Shown: positions 21,719 to 36,305, counted from the stretch's first letter. The stretch is 64,000 nt of DNA from Paracamarosporium sp. OC-R06-R3 (GCA_019828545.1 JACVRA010000057.1:225488-289487); one strand, 5' to 3'. Made by a program: numbers and translations. Notes: a model not told the origin generated them from the letters alone.

Positions 21719-22560
21719 CTAGTTGACGAAGATCATGGCTCCTTGAGAGAAATAGTCTAAACCACCGTCACTCATATCATAGATCCAATTGAGTCTGTCC
21801 GCACGACCAATGGTACGCCCATACCAATCTTGCAGATCTGAAAGCCTGAGCCAATTCCACCAAAGGAGCTCTCCATTAGTACCGAACCAAACCACCTTGA
21901 CCAACTTTTTCCGCTGCGATTCTTCATCAATCAAGAGCATCATAATCCGCTCTTTCTTCGTAGCATAATACAGTGGTAGCTTTGACTCATCTTCTGGTGG
22001 CTCTTCGTCCCACATATCATCATAATCCAGCGCTGTGGTCCAAGAGCAGAGCTGAGGGGCTCGTGCAAACAGTCCAGATAGATCATCTCCGAGATTTCCG
22101 TAAAGTTTCTCGTTATCAAAGATTAGGCGGTTACTGCCCATCACGCCAAGGTATTGTGTTGTCATCTCGGTATACGATGAGGCTAAATTCTGGCCATAGT
22201 ATGTCCGCACCCAACCAAAATCGCCGCCGCTGACTGCTAGATTACGTTCTTGCACTGTCTGGTGTGGTGCAAAGATACGAGAAACCTGATCGTGAGTTGC
22301 TGTCTGCCCATCCTGCCGGTTCCACGGAAGATTGGCAGCTTTTTCGTGGTAGCGCTGGTCTAGGTCAGCTTGGTGGCGCCTGGGCGACCATTTCGTAATA
22401 TCTTACATTGCGGTTCGTGGGATCCATCGCAAGCCACATTTTAGCTCGTGCAATCCATTGCTGTTGGTCCTCCTCAGTAGACCTTGAATAGTCCCAGTGC
22501 TCCTAGTGTTCTTGATAAGCAGAGACTTCTTGCTCGTTTGAACTCAATACACACATACCA
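21719..22560 (-). pseudogene. Broken gene of unknown family (stop codon plus frameshift)
   Basis: The 3' part (22255..21719, minus) is open for 178 residues (GGDFGWVRTYYGQNLASSYT to GGLDYFSQGAMIFVN). The same frame extends upstream to about 22380 (HQADLDQRYHEKAANLPWN). It must then shift by one base near 22374-22384 to join a second protein-like frame (QQQWIARAKMWLAMDPTNRN), which itself is cut by TAG at 22503-22505. CAG to TAG there is the kind of change repeat-induced point mutation makes. I recognise no domain; Trp/Tyr/Asp-rich composition suggests a globular domain. A shorter protein from an internal start cannot be excluded. Confidence 0.45.
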
Positions 22561-23159
22561 GGACATAGCAGTCGAAAGGTAATCGCCCATAGGCAGTCTC
22601 TCCATTTGCGGAGACCGAGGACATACCGAGAAGTGGAAGAGTGGAAAGGTCGACCTGCGGCTGAGGGCGGGGTTTCGGTTAATAGCAGTAAAAAGGCTAT
22701 GTTAGTATCAGATACACCGATCTAACTATGCCAAGAAAGTGTTCCTCTAAAAAATTCGCTGAAAAAGAGGGTTTGGTGAGGTTTTGGTCCGATTTCAGTT
22801 GGATATTGCAGCGTAGTGCGGCGCAATTCACCTATGGTGGTTATCGCTGGTCTAGATTTTTGGATTCAGGTCGAGGTCGAGGCTGAATGCATGTGCTACG
22901 CCCCCGGAGCTACGTTGCCCGCTGTTCGCCCTTGACCTGCATGTTTGCGCCCTACGCACATAGAGGGAGTGGCCAGTAGTTTTTGTTTTTGTTTGGGTGT
23001 CGCCGGATCGTCCCGGTGTTCGACTATGTTAAACATTAGAGGGAAAGGTCGGGTGTTCTGGGTTTGGTTTGTTCAACGTATCGAAGGACTCGACATCCTG
23101 CTTTGGAGTGGTGATTACACATAGAACGTCTAGAATCATTCATATCTAATACACTACTC
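22561..23159. other. Intergenic stretch
   Basis: No reading frame, RNA or repeat recognised. Contains the 3' end of the GMC oxidoreductase gene. Confidence 0.4.
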
Positions 23160-25197
23160 CTATGAGCCACGCCAATTGCTCTTTATAAAATCCGCGCATC
23201 TTTCAGCAACCATCAGAACAGGAGCCATCGTGTGTGCGCTTGTGCTCTTGGGGAAAACACTCGCATCCGCGATTCTAAGGTTGTTGAAACCGAATACCAA
23301 AAGCTTCTGGTCCACGACGCCATTTGCTTCGTCCGTACCCATAGGGCACGTGCTCGAGAAGTGAAGGGCAGTATGGGCGACCCTCTTCATGTAGTCATCA
23401 ATCTCATTGTCAGTGACCTCCTTCCATGTCTTATTTGCTTGTGTGGGTCCATTAACTAGCTTTGCAACGAGTGATGACTTGGCCTCCGTTGACTTTTCCC
23501 ACTCAGAGAGAGTCTCGAGCTGGTTACCAGGCGCAAATGCAAAGAGAGCTGAGAATGGATACAGGGTCTGAAATTCTCTAGCCAACCGCATGGATACGCG
23601 AACGGCGAGCCGGGCTGCTTTCAGATCGTCGATATGGCCGAACATCGGGTGCGTTATTTTTGGATTGACCAAGGGATCCTTACTCATTATTTGAAGACGA
23701 CCTGATAGTAAATGGTTAGCGATCGCCAGGCCTCACATCTGTAAGAAGGAACTCGAACTAACCTCCAGCTCGAGGCTGTACTATAGTCGGGTAAATAGAG
23801 AAGAGCGAGCGACCTGGCACGGCACGCTCGAGTGAGTTAAGAGGAATGATCATGATTTCCACATTAGGGACTTGATGGTGGTGTGATGTGTTTGGCGTCG
23901 TGATTTTCATGAACCTCTCATTGACCGAGTCTGTGTGAAAGAACATAGCAAAAGGTGCCGAGCTCGCGCTCACCAGTCCTTTTCCGGTGAAAATCCATAA
24001 CAGTATGTACCACAAACCCCACATTGCAGTCTCAAGAAAGTGCAGCGTCTCTTTTGTAGGTAGTTCGAGCATAATGGGGATGGAGTAGTGGTCAGAAAAG
24101 TTGGCTCCGACGGCCGGTAACTCTTTGACGAGAGGAATGTCGAGTTGAGATTCGGATAGGTTCCCGTCACTAGGACCTATGCCGCTCAGAAGCAGCAACT
24201 GGGGAGTATTTATAGCCCCGCAAGTCAAAGTTACCTCTTTCCGGGCTTTTACAAGATACTCTGTGTTTGTGTTCAATCCAGTGGAAGACCGGATATAGAC
24301 GCCGGTAACCGTATGCCCAATCTGTTCATCGCCGGCTATTTCAAGGCGCGAAGCGACTGTACCAGTGCAAACGGTCAACCGTTCCCTTCTCGCTCGAGTA
24401 ATAGTCTTATTGAGGTACGCCGATAGCGCAGACACTCTTCTTCCATTCTTGTCAATGGCAGTTTCAAGGGTAAAGTACCCGCACGAAGGAGCGCCTGGAT
24501 CGTTGCAGTCGTCCAAAGTCGCGAAACCGATACTTTCAGCTGCCTTTCCTAGGCTGTAAGATAAATTTAGCTCAAATTGATGTTCTCCTACGCTGAAAGA
24601 GGGCTTACTATTTCGGCCACTTGAACGGATACGATAGCTTGCACAGATCAACAGGGCCACCACGACCTCTCACCTTTGACTGTGTCTCATTCGGCGACAA
24701 AACGTTCTCAAGCTTCTTGAAGTATGGCTCAACCTTCTCCCATGCCCAGTCTTTCAAACCCATGTCACTCCATGCTGCATAGTTTCCAGGATTACCTCGA
24801 GTCCAGAGCATGGCATTGAGTCGAGAAGCACCACCAATGCCATTAACTGCCCAAAGGCGATTCCTCCTCTCGTTCGCGCCATGTATTGGCTCAGACCATA
24901 TTGTGCTTTGAACTTGCAAGAGGTCCGTCCACCACATATTTTGGCTTAGCACGGGCATCCGCGAAACTAGATTGTTCTTCACGTGCCCCCTTTCGATGAG
25001 AAGAACAGAGACATCGGGATCCTCAGACAGGCGCGAAGCGAGAGCACAGCCAGCAGTTCCACCTGAAATTTTTGGTCAGAATACTATTGAGCATTGAGGA
25101 AAGAGGGTTCAATCTTACCTCCAACAATAACATAATCGTAAGTTTTCCCGTCAACCTGTTCTGAAGATGACACTGGGTATGTTGTAAAAGGCCACAT
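23160..25197 (-). CDS. GMC family FAD-dependent oxidoreductase
   Basis: Exons complement(25197..25119, 25062..24609, 24553..23763, 23701..23160), 621 residues; all three introns fit consensus and frame. The FAD-binding Rossmann motif is at residues 22-33 (YVIVGGGTAGCA), with intron 1 inside it. The PROSITE-type signature region follows (NGIGGASRLNAMLWTRG, then WSDMGLKDWAWEKVEPYFKK). The C-terminal domain has HFSSTCPMGTDEANGVVDQK and the NNLRIADASVFPKSTSAHTM block that carries the catalytic His region. GMC enzymes oxidise alcohols or sugars with O2 or quinones as acceptor. No signal peptide is seen and there is a hydrophobic segment near LHFLETAMWGLWYILLWIFT (insert between the domains), so it may be membrane-associated. 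Compared with glucose oxidases the GSSAxN motif is GASRLN, so the substrate is uncertain. Confidence 0.88.
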
Positions 25198-26429
25198 CAC
25201 GATCTCGACTCTCGTTGCTGTAGACTGTAGAAGGTAAGAGCGAAATCACTGAAACTGAGGATTCGCTGGAGGACTGCTGGAGCGAGAGTCGCGAAAGAGG
25301 AGGGATGACAAAAGTTGTTGGATGTCTGAGTGAGGCACGGCTACGCAGCCAAGTGATGACAAGGGTGAGAAACCCAATGCACTAATTCATGCAAGGTTAC
25401 TTTCAGTTTAACTACGCCGCATCAGTACTTAAATTCGTGCATGGGGGGTAACGCACGCCTTGTTATCGTTAGGGTAAGGAAAACTTGTTCTCAGGATCCT
25501 ACGATCGTATATAAGGATAGTCGCCGGATCATCAACGCATTTAAATTACGAAACGTTTGCGATCAACCTTCTTCGTAATGGTCTACTTTCACGCTCCTTA
25601 TTGCCTTCTGGTGAGCTTCTAACTTGCTCTGGTTAGCCCCATGATATGAAGGACGGCTGAGTAGCTTTACAGTTACCCCGGCGATTCTAGAGGGCTTACA
25701 ATAAAATCGCAAAAACAACGTTATGTTAGGCGACAAGGCGCGGAAACCCATTGCGTCAAGGTATCTTCGGCATGTCCTAGAGGCTTCCATCCGCCGTCTT
25801 TGACTTCATTTGTAGTTTATGGCGACTTAATCGCTGGTGAACCGATTAGTAGATCTCCATGACCGAATCCTTTTTCTTAGAGGGATTGTCTCGCATAGGT
25901 CGCGTTCGCGCTCTCTTCCTTCAAATCCCGCGTCGGTGCCCCTTATGACCTAGAAACTTAACCAAGACATGTACCTCCATAGCCCACTTATTTCTTCGAG
26001 TCATCATTGGGAACTTTTTACTAAACGGCTTGTTGCGTTCATATAAACGTTTCCAGGCTTCGGAGGTGCCCCAACGAGCATGCGCGTTAGTGTCGGCTGC
26101 ACAGACCTGCAACAAAAACAGGACATCGAGCAGACAAGCATCGTTGCAGTGTGATAGCAAACGAGTTAGTGGCGCTCCACAAGCCAAGACAGTGACGGAA
26201 AAGATTACAAAATAGTGAGTTTTGATGGACAAATCACAAAGAGCGGCAATAAATGGCGAGAATCGGTTGCGACCAAAGAATCTTCTGCGGAAAATATTGG
26301 CATAAAGTCGCAGTGGTCACCTCACCACCATTTGGCAGAGTATTGCGCAACTAAGCAAAAGGTACCACAGTTGATGCATACAGGTAGTTCAATTCCTTCC
26401 ATGTCTTTTTTATGCCCCCCAGCGTCAAA
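25198..26429. other. Gene-poor stretch with repeat remnants
   Basis: No gene supported. A repeat copy lies at 25485-25510, and the body of the tRNA-derived element may extend from 26430 toward lower coordinates. A 103-codon minus-strand frame ending at 25921 starts without ATG and is not convincing. Confidence 0.45.
25485..25510. repeat. Dispersed repeat, copy 2
   Basis: 26 bp matching 20608-20633 at 23 positions; the three differences are A/G, T/C and G/A transitions. Confidence 0.4.
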
Positions 26430-26430
26430 C

Positions 26431-26530
26431 CCTTAGATCTCCTATTTGCGGGATTCGAACACCAATATATAGCGTGACCGCACTCTCGCCTCAGCTGGCA
26501 TCTACTATTACGCTACGACACATTAGCTTT
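26431..26530 (-). repeat. tRNA-derived SINE-like element (Pol III box A and box B)
   Basis: On the minus strand TAGCGTAATAGTAGATGCC (26515-26497) matches a tRNA A box/D arm and GTGTTCGAATCCCG (about 26462-26449) matches the B box/T loop. The T stem is badly mispaired (TGGTG against CCCGC), and no good acceptor stem or anticodon arm can be drawn, so this is not a working tRNA. A degenerate tRNA head with intact promoter boxes is what a tRNA-derived SINE shows. It starts within about 20 bp of the KRS1 stop codon, i.e. in its 3' UTR, same orientation. Confidence 0.45.
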
Positions 26531-26537
26531 GATAACA

Positions 26538-29038
<2,501 letters not shown>

Positions 29039-30397
29039 GGTTACTGTGACTGGTTTGTGTTTTGGTCGTGTGTCTACTTTTTGGGCAAAATTTGGTGGGG
29101 GAGTCACACCCCGCTACACGCCAAGCCTTCCGGAAAATCAATGTTCCGTACTGCTTGTATCAAGCGCCGCACCTCCGCTCCGCACTCAGCACGGTATAGG
29201 CCTGCCATCCCCGCTGATAAAGCTGAGATACGTAAACTATTTTAGTCTGTTCTTATTGCTCAATATCTGCAATGAGAGTGTCACAGCCAGCACTGAACCA
29301 ACCTTCCCATTCCATCTTCATCTATCCTGCGAGGTACAAGAGACTAAAAAGACAATCATCCATCAATGCTGTAGTATATGCTTCGTTGCGATTCACATCA
29401 GCTGGCTGAACGTAGAAAGTAATGAGACTTTCTTAAGCTGTTTAAAAATGTTTCTAAACCGCAGTGACAATTTGCTCTGAACATTACCACTAACCTTTTA
29501 CCATAGAATACTCGAAGTCCCCCTCTTTGCATAACAAAGCTCTGATCTTTCCACAATCTCTGCACTTAATATCTTGAGACGGTAACCCTTCCGTATCTGA
29601 AGCCTTAAACACGAATCTCGATCCTTGCTTGTAATTATCCTGGACTTGATCTGTGTACCCAGCGTCCCGCCTCACCCTACTAGGAATACCTAGAGATATC
29701 CTAGACCCAAGTGCTGTATCTCCAAAAGCGCCTACGCATCAGCTCTACTCTTACTCTGTAGCTTTTCGAACCGGCTTTCTTTCCAACGATCGGTATACCG
29801 CCACAAATCCGCTGAACCGCCACCAACTGATCTCGAACACGTTACGTCTGGCATTTTGACCTCTTAGAAGAAGAACCGCAGGGATGCCCTACCTTTTCCG
29901 ACCATGGTACCTTCTACGCACTGTAAGGCAATTCAAACACGTCAGGAACCCTAGACGGATGCTTTGTAAAGATTGCCTTCTATGAACGACCATAGCATCA
30001 TGTATCCACTGCCCATCAAGCCCGAACGCCTTGTTCCAAACGCACCATACCTCCCGAGCCTTCTCGACTCCAATAGTATCCCACCACCCTCACAGATCAT
30101 GCGTGACATCAATGGAACAAATCACAACGTACGAAAGTCGCTTATAAGAAATACTGCAAATGCAAGCGCAGATACGATCGCGATCGACCATGTGATCAAC
30201 GCCATAGCTCGCATCATGAGTGCTTGTATCACACGTTTCCATTCAGGTGGACGCGCTGCATAATAACTTCTCCGTCTAACACTCTCGATATGTTGCAAAC
30301 TCAAAGGCGATCAACGTCATGTAATAAATTCTTCTACCACTAGACTCTCCAATAACTGGAAGCCCTAAAATAGTACATCAAACAGTGCTAGTCTTCC
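29039..30397. other. Intergenic, upstream of KRS1
   Basis: Holds the KRS1 promoter. Short minus-strand frames at 29490-29675 (with a CRDCG motif) and 30122-30304 (one hydrophobic helix) lack ATG starts or support and are not called. No repeat recognised. Confidence 0.4.
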
Positions 30398-32565
30398 CTA
30401 CAAGGTTGGCATCTTGACCGTGACCTTATCAAACATCTCAATCTTCTTTATGTCTGCCTCAAGGTGATCGATGATCTGATCGAGACGGGATGGATACCAC
30501 CAGTCGCAAGCACGTGCTGCCTTAAGATGTTTCTTATCATCATTCGTTCTTTTGGTGCTTAAGCGCGTGAGTCTCTTATTTACAGACTTGAGCTTGTTCT
30601 CCTTGAGGTCATCTTTCTTTTTCGTATCTGTCTCGTTGTCTATTTCAGTTTGCACATCGCTTTCTTCTTTTTCGAGAGCAATGATATCTTTCCGTATTTT
30701 GGTGACCGTCATCTTGAGACCATCACGCTCCTTTTCGAGCGCCGGTAGCTTCTTCTTCTTCTCGTCATCCCATTTCTGAGGGCTCTTTTTCATCTCTTGC
30801 TTGTGAGCACGCGCCTTGGCAATTTCGGCTTTGAAACTCTTGACCAGACCATCGCGAAGATATTTTTCGGTAGGCTTTATCTTAGTGGGATCCCCTTTCG
30901 TTTGTCTCGTGATCCATTCATTCGCCCACCACGCAGTATAGTCAAGCTGGGCCTGCATAAACTGTTTCCACTCTTTTTCCATGTCAACGATGCCACCTTT
31001 AGAGTCTTTGACATCCTCTCCCGTGACAGCAGGAATATTAGCGAATTCGATTGCTGATTTATCGAGTGCAGACCTGAGACGTTTTGTCACTTCAGGTCTA
31101 TTCATGTATTCGAACACAGCTAGAACCTGGAGCACAGTGTCAGTATGTTCGTTTGACTAAGTACTGCACGTTATACACCTTGGACAATCTCGGTGGTCAG
31201 TATATATATGGAAACATACCGTGTGGAAGACACTGTGCAGCTCATTTGACTCTTTGTAACCTTCCAATACACCGGCTACGAGCCCCTTATATTTAGCGGG
31301 TTCCATTGGATCTAAATGTAGATGTATGAGATTAATGTATACCACATATGCATCCTGTCAAAAAGAATTACGTACTGTTGCCTGTCCATAGTCTTTTCTT
31401 CATTTCATTAATCTCTTCCTCCAGCATGACAAAGTCTTCGATGTTTTTTTTGGTCCCAAGCGCTTGGAGATAAGTGAGTTAATTGTTTTTTGGTTGGGAA
31501 GGTTGGCGTCGAATTTCTTCCGTGCATCAACCTTCTGGTCGTCCAAGTCTTCATTCCACCAGTTTTTAAACCACTGAGCACTTATAGGGTTCTTGATAAC
31601 ATATTTGTTCTTCTCTTTTCCTGCACCCACAAGCTTCTCGATAAACAGCTTGATAGTTTGCAGTTCGATGATATGCTCTACCACATACCCATGGGCTTTA
31701 GCGGGATCAACAGGTTTAATCTTATAATTCTCTGCAACGTCGCTTTCAAAGTCGAAAATTATCTTATTGGCTTTCGCGATGGGAAAAAAGTTGGGGTTGT
31801 CAATGTATGGTAGCGATGTGATTTTGACGCTTGGATTTCCAGCTGGGAACGTAGGCACGTACGTCCGCGAGCCTCCACGTTTTTCAAGATGACCAGATAC
31901 TCTAGAAGGCTCTTCTTCTACGGTGGGACTAGGAACTTCGAACACTTCTCCATGTTGATGCCTCGCTTCTCGGGCTATGTGTTTCTTGCTAGCAAACACA
32001 TCCGATGTGATAAGATCGTAATCGCTTTCACATTCAATGAGTGTGTCGCAGATATTGACTGCCTTGGTAGGATAAGGGACCTTGTAGGTGTCTAGGCGGG
32101 TTGAGGTGGTAGCAGTGGTCTTGCTGGCTGAGCGCGCTGGGGGCTTTGGTGGACGCTTGGTTGGACGCTTGGTTGGACGCTTGGTTGGACGCTTGGTTGG
32201 ACGCTTGGTTGGACGCTTCGATGGACGCTTCGATGGACGTTTGGAAGGGCGTTTGGAAGGGCGTTTGGAAGGGCGTTTGGAAGGGCGTTTGGAAGAGGCT
32301 TTTCTGGTGGGAAGGGTTGGATGCCTGATTGGAGGTTTACGATTCCGGCTCTCAACTGCACCTTGTTCCAAGTCAACAGGAATCAGAGATGCTGTATGTG
32401 TAATACTAGAATCGTGACCCTGGATGCCACTTGGACTATGATCTGTTGAGAATGCTAACTGGAGGATTTCATCTTCTATATCACTTACGTATGGCCCGGG
32501 ATAACGAGCGCCATAGCCGAAGCTGTAGCCCATAAAGGGGGCAGCATTCCCTGAAGGAAACGCAT
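30398..32565 (-). CDS. Secreted repeat-rich protein B with EHxxE-Q domain (frameshift in an A8 run)
   Basis: Exons complement(32565..32489, 32435..31376, 31311..31220, 31126..30398). The start MRFLQGMLPPLWATASAMAL gives a signal peptide; intron 1 (GTAAGT...CATAG) joins it in frame to the Ser/Thr-rich region. Next is a (K-R-P-S/T) array of 12 units, an LEKRG Kex2-type site, then a domain with the AHGYVVEHIIELQTIKLFIE helix matching protein A (YDSEHVMEWQIVTDFF). A long, highly charged helical C-terminus follows, with coiled-coil character (KKKLPALEKERDGLKMTVTK). Near 31444-31451 (eight T on +) the frame shifts: one more base gives NIEDFVMLEEEINEMKKRLW, which splices cleanly on. So either an assembly error or a real lesion. 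Family not recognised; about 650 residues if intact. Confidence 0.65.
32147..32290. repeat. 12-bp tandem array, 12 units, coding KRPS/KRPT
   Basis: 144 bp = 12 x 12. Three sequence sub-blocks (KRPS with TTTGGAAGGGCG type, a transitional pair, KRPT with CTTGGTTGGACG type) show expansion by block duplication. Lies inside protein B exon 2. Confidence 0.9.
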
Positions 32566-33937
32566 GTTAAATTGCGAACAGAAATAAAAAGAAGACTGCA
32601 GCAAAGCACAAATAGCAAAGTAGAGACAAAAATCGAGTGTCGGGTATAACGAACGTACGATATAACTAGCGACTGAGGGTTGCAGAAAGGACTGTGAGCT
32701 CAAGACGGATGCTCTGAAAAGATGCTGTCTAGACGCCTTTAATACTTGCTAATGCATTTGGCTTGCGGCGAAGTTCAACCATCACAACATCGTGAACCGC
32801 GCCGCAAGCCAAAGTCCGATCCGATTTATCTGCTTGACTTCGGACAGACAATTGATTGGCATCGGCTTCCCAGCACGGAGTTGTACAGGTAAACATTCAA
32901 TAGCCATATACGGCCACACAAGCTTGCCCTAACGGGCTCGGTAGGCAGGAGTCGAATCAATCCCATTTTTTAGATACGATGGGAGATAGCAGACCCCAAG
33001 TTTCCGGACCTAATTATACGGTTCTATTCAACTCATAGGGATATTAGGCATGATGGTATCCATCGCCGGTGTCGCCACGGAGATGCACAGTGGCACAGCA
33101 TTACCAGGCGCATCCCTGCAGCAGCTTTAGCCTACCAGCTAAATCATTCTTGTGAGCTGAAGGAGGTCGATGATTAATTTTTGTGAAAGGCCCTGATGCG
33201 ACACGAATTTCTGGATAGGCTGCACTACTCAAAACGGAATATCCATGATGCGTGTGTTGCCTGTCTTAAGCCCACAATAGGACTGCATCACGTGAAAGTC
33301 CAGCCAGAAACCTTCAAGTTTTTACGCCTCAAAGATCGTTAATCTCTCATTAAACTCGATGAGCGATATTTTAGTAATCAATGCCGCAGGAGTACGATGC
33401 CTGCATCAAGTCTCTGAAGACGGAAGGGGCGGGTAAAAAATGGGGCTTCGTGTGGCGGGGCAGAAAGAAGGCAAGCATTTCAGTGGTGTCTAGCATGCAA
33501 CTACGCCGCAAGCATTTGCCGGTACACGAACGGACATTGCGAACTAGTACCATAGTGATTCTCTGGGAAGTGGTAGATTCTCTGAAAAGCTGGTTCGTAG
33601 ACTTGGAATAGTCCTATTTCTCCGGAAGGTTCACATGCGATCCGCATCACGTGACAATGCGCAGCGAATCAAGTAATTTACTAGAATCCCTATCCATATC
33701 TAACCACTAGATCTTGATACTCTATCGTCTTTGACCAAGGACTGCATAGGTTAGCGGTAAGCTAAGCCGGTTATGGAGTGAGCGCCTTTCCTAAATTGCA
33801 GCACGCGTGAGACTTCCGTACGTGTCCCCACTTCTACCGCCCCTGTCGAATAGTGAAACATCTGTGTGGCACAACTTGACACTGCCTCAACCAGGTAGCG
33901 CCGTCAACCCGCCGGACTCATCAATTCGTACTCGAGT
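32566..33937. other. Intergenic, upstream of secreted protein B
   Basis: Contains a perfect 13-bp inverted repeat (32758-32770 / 32800-32812). No gene is convincing. Confidence 0.45.
32758..32812. repeat. Perfect inverted repeat, 13-bp arms, 29-bp spacer
   Basis: Arms TTGGCTTGCGGCG (32758-32770) and CGCCGCAAGCCAA (32800-32812). It sits about 190-250 bp upstream of the protein B start. Could be a paired regulator site or an element footprint. Confidence 0.6.
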
Positions 33938-34608
33938 ATGTTAAGGAACACTTTGCCTAACTGTCTAGTCCATCAGCTTCAAACAATGTACCCAGCCCTT
34001 GAGGACCTCAGAAAAGGGATTGACGGCCGCAAATGGGGCTACGTTATCTTTCGTTGCACCTATGGTGACGAAGTCTCTTGGAACCGCTTTATGACCTATC
34101 TGCAAACCAAATTCCAGGCAGGACTTGAAATAGAAGGGGCAGAAGATATGTATGAGCACCTTGATTGGGTTGTGCAAGAAGACATGTCTTTAGAGGGTGC
34201 AAACGAAGAGGCTGTGAAAGTGTCAGTTCATTTCCCGTCAACCGAGTCATTTGAAGAATTAGGGAAGATCAAGGTGGCTAATATGATTGTTAAATTAGGA
34301 GATTTCAGGAATGGTTGGAACAGCACAAGGACGATCACATGGACCCCACCCGACGCCATGCATGCATAATGATCGATAAGGAGGTTCTGGATAATCTGGA
34401 TAACATTTACGATGTAATTGATGTTCAGGAGTATGATGAGGAAGGGTTTTGCTGGGTGCATCTGATATCGAGTGTCGATGACGAGAAACCGACACGGATT
34501 GGAGTAGATTTTCTAATGACCGAGGCATACTCATTCATTGACAGTTTTGGATGGGGGAGCGTGGAAAGGCGGGAAGGTCAAGAGGTGGCTAAACCACGTG
34601 CGGTTTAA
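33938..34608 (+). pseudogene. Fungal hypothetical protein, reading frame split
   Basis: Frame 1 (33938-34369) reads DGRKWGYVIFRCTYGDEVSW and a VQEDMSLEGANEEAVKVSVH block; the protein then continues in another frame as EWLEQHKDDHMDPTRRHACI, IMIDKEVLDNLD, to the stop at 34606-34608. KWGYVIFRCTYGDD..W followed downstream by RxxxxxxDKExLD is the pattern of a large family of uncharacterised Pleosporales/Dothideomycete proteins. The frames could be joined by a 35-bp intron at 34274-34308 (GTGGCT...TTTCAG), which is very short with a poor donor, or by a lesion. The N-terminus is also uncertain. Confidence 0.45.
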
Positions 34609-36305
34609 AGGCTTTTGAAGCGGCGTTGAGCGAGTTTTTATTTGTTGTTTTGGTGTTGTCCATGCTTCCTCTCTACATTTAACGATATAGGGCTATTGAT
34701 CTAGATGGAAAAGACCACACTACAATGCAAGCATTCCTCGGTAGCAAGGTCGACAATGTTCCCAGGCAGAACGGGCATGATTCTACCAGAATGGTTAGGT
34801 ACGCGTCGTGGGTAATCAGTGTCAGCAGAGTACCTGTAATTCTAGCGATTGCGACCCTTTAGTCAGGTTCCTATCAGTGTTCAGTAGTGTTGTAGTATGA
34901 TAGGCAACGAGTTGCAGAGACAAATGCTTCGTTATCCGCTCAAAGCTGCGTTTTCACAGTATACCTAGGCAAGAAGTCAAAGTCGTTTCTCATACATATC
35001 GCTTTACAAAAGCAACCTCACCCTTATCAAATTAAGCAAAACGATTCGTTATAGTGATAGGTGTATGCAATTTCCCTCGTAGTCTACTAAATATTGCAGC
35101 AAATCTTAAACAGACATGAATGACATCTGCAACTGGATTGTTGAGTGCAAGGATGATATCGATATTTGGTAATATCAGTGGGTAAAGCCGAGGTACGGAT
35201 CAGCATAATTGACAAACGTGACTACAGCTATTGGAGGTAATTCTATAGCAATACCGTTGGCAAGAGGCGACGGATCGTAAACACATTCTATTTGATTATC
35301 ATGTGATCTTCAGAGCCTGTATAAATCTAGGCTACAAAGCTGTTCAACACGGACTGGTCCAGGTCTCGAGCGAGAATACTGTGTGTGTACGACCACATCC
35401 CGCGAGATTGCTCAAGTAGAAGTAGGTGGTGTACTGTAGGTTTCTAACACTGAAAACGCAGACTTCTCCACTAACATGCTTTTCAATCAGGGCAACGCAG
35501 TGATTTGATTCGAGGTATGAAATTTGTGGTGCTTATTACGATGAGAGTGCCACAGCACTATGTTTCGTGGAAGAGATATCTTTCTAGGAATAATACTTGT
35601 GCTGGAAATTTACAGAAGCTGTTTATTTCGCTGTGCATGTCAAGTATTATAGTTCTCAACAGAAGCGAGAGTAGTTTGGCACAAGCAGATCCAACAGTTT
35701 GTATGATTTGCACATCTTGAACGCTCTGCGCCCAAAGTGTCTGGAGTCATGCATCGAGCGCAATTCGTCATGGGTGGTTTTTAGTTTGTGAAGAACGTGA
35801 TGTGTGAGCAGAGACTTACAGACGGTGACTGTGTTATACAACCTGGTTAGGTATATTATACTCTATGTACATAGATTCTCTATCGAAGGGGCGTTACTTT
35901 GGGATTCGCGATTAAATGTACTATGATTTTCATTTCTGGAAATATCGCTACGTGAGAACATAGTGCTCCCTGCACACCATAATTGTTTCTTGTCAAAAAG
36001 CATGCAGCGTAAATGTACAGATAAAACTAGCTTTCGATTCGCATCGTCAAATTTGGCCATTGCATTCCATCCAGGAAACTTGTGCGGACCGCACATAGCA
36101 AAAGAAATATTGGTATCTAGAGTATCCAAGAAAAGCTCTTATATCACAGCCCAAATCTCCTATTCGCTTCACGCCACCCATCCTCCTCCTCCCCCCCCCA
36201 TCCTTACGTCGCGTTCTGTAGTTGGAATATGCACCCAATAAGCTTTATAAACGTTGCTTCCACTTTCGATTCCCAAACCACGTTCATTCTCGTCCATTTC
36301 TCCCC
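34609..36305. other. AT-rich intergenic stretch
   Basis: 1.7 kb with no supported gene, RNA or repeat. A minus-strand frame at 35863-36129 has no family features. Confidence 0.5.

Noticed and set aside
9259..25197. Secondary metabolite cluster (PhyH, GMC, hydrolase, later MFS)
   Set aside because: No PKS, NRPS or terpene backbone gene; the genes are dispersed among housekeeping genes.
25921..26232. 103-codon minus frame with a signal-like start
   Set aside because: Starts at TTG, no intron or family support.
26431..26530. Functional tRNA gene
   Set aside because: Boxes A and B are present but the T stem and acceptor stem do not pair.
29490..29675. 61-codon minus frame with CRDCG, like RPB12/RPC10
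   Set aside because: Only one CxxC is present and there is no ATG; RPB12 needs two CxxC and a YKKRT tail.
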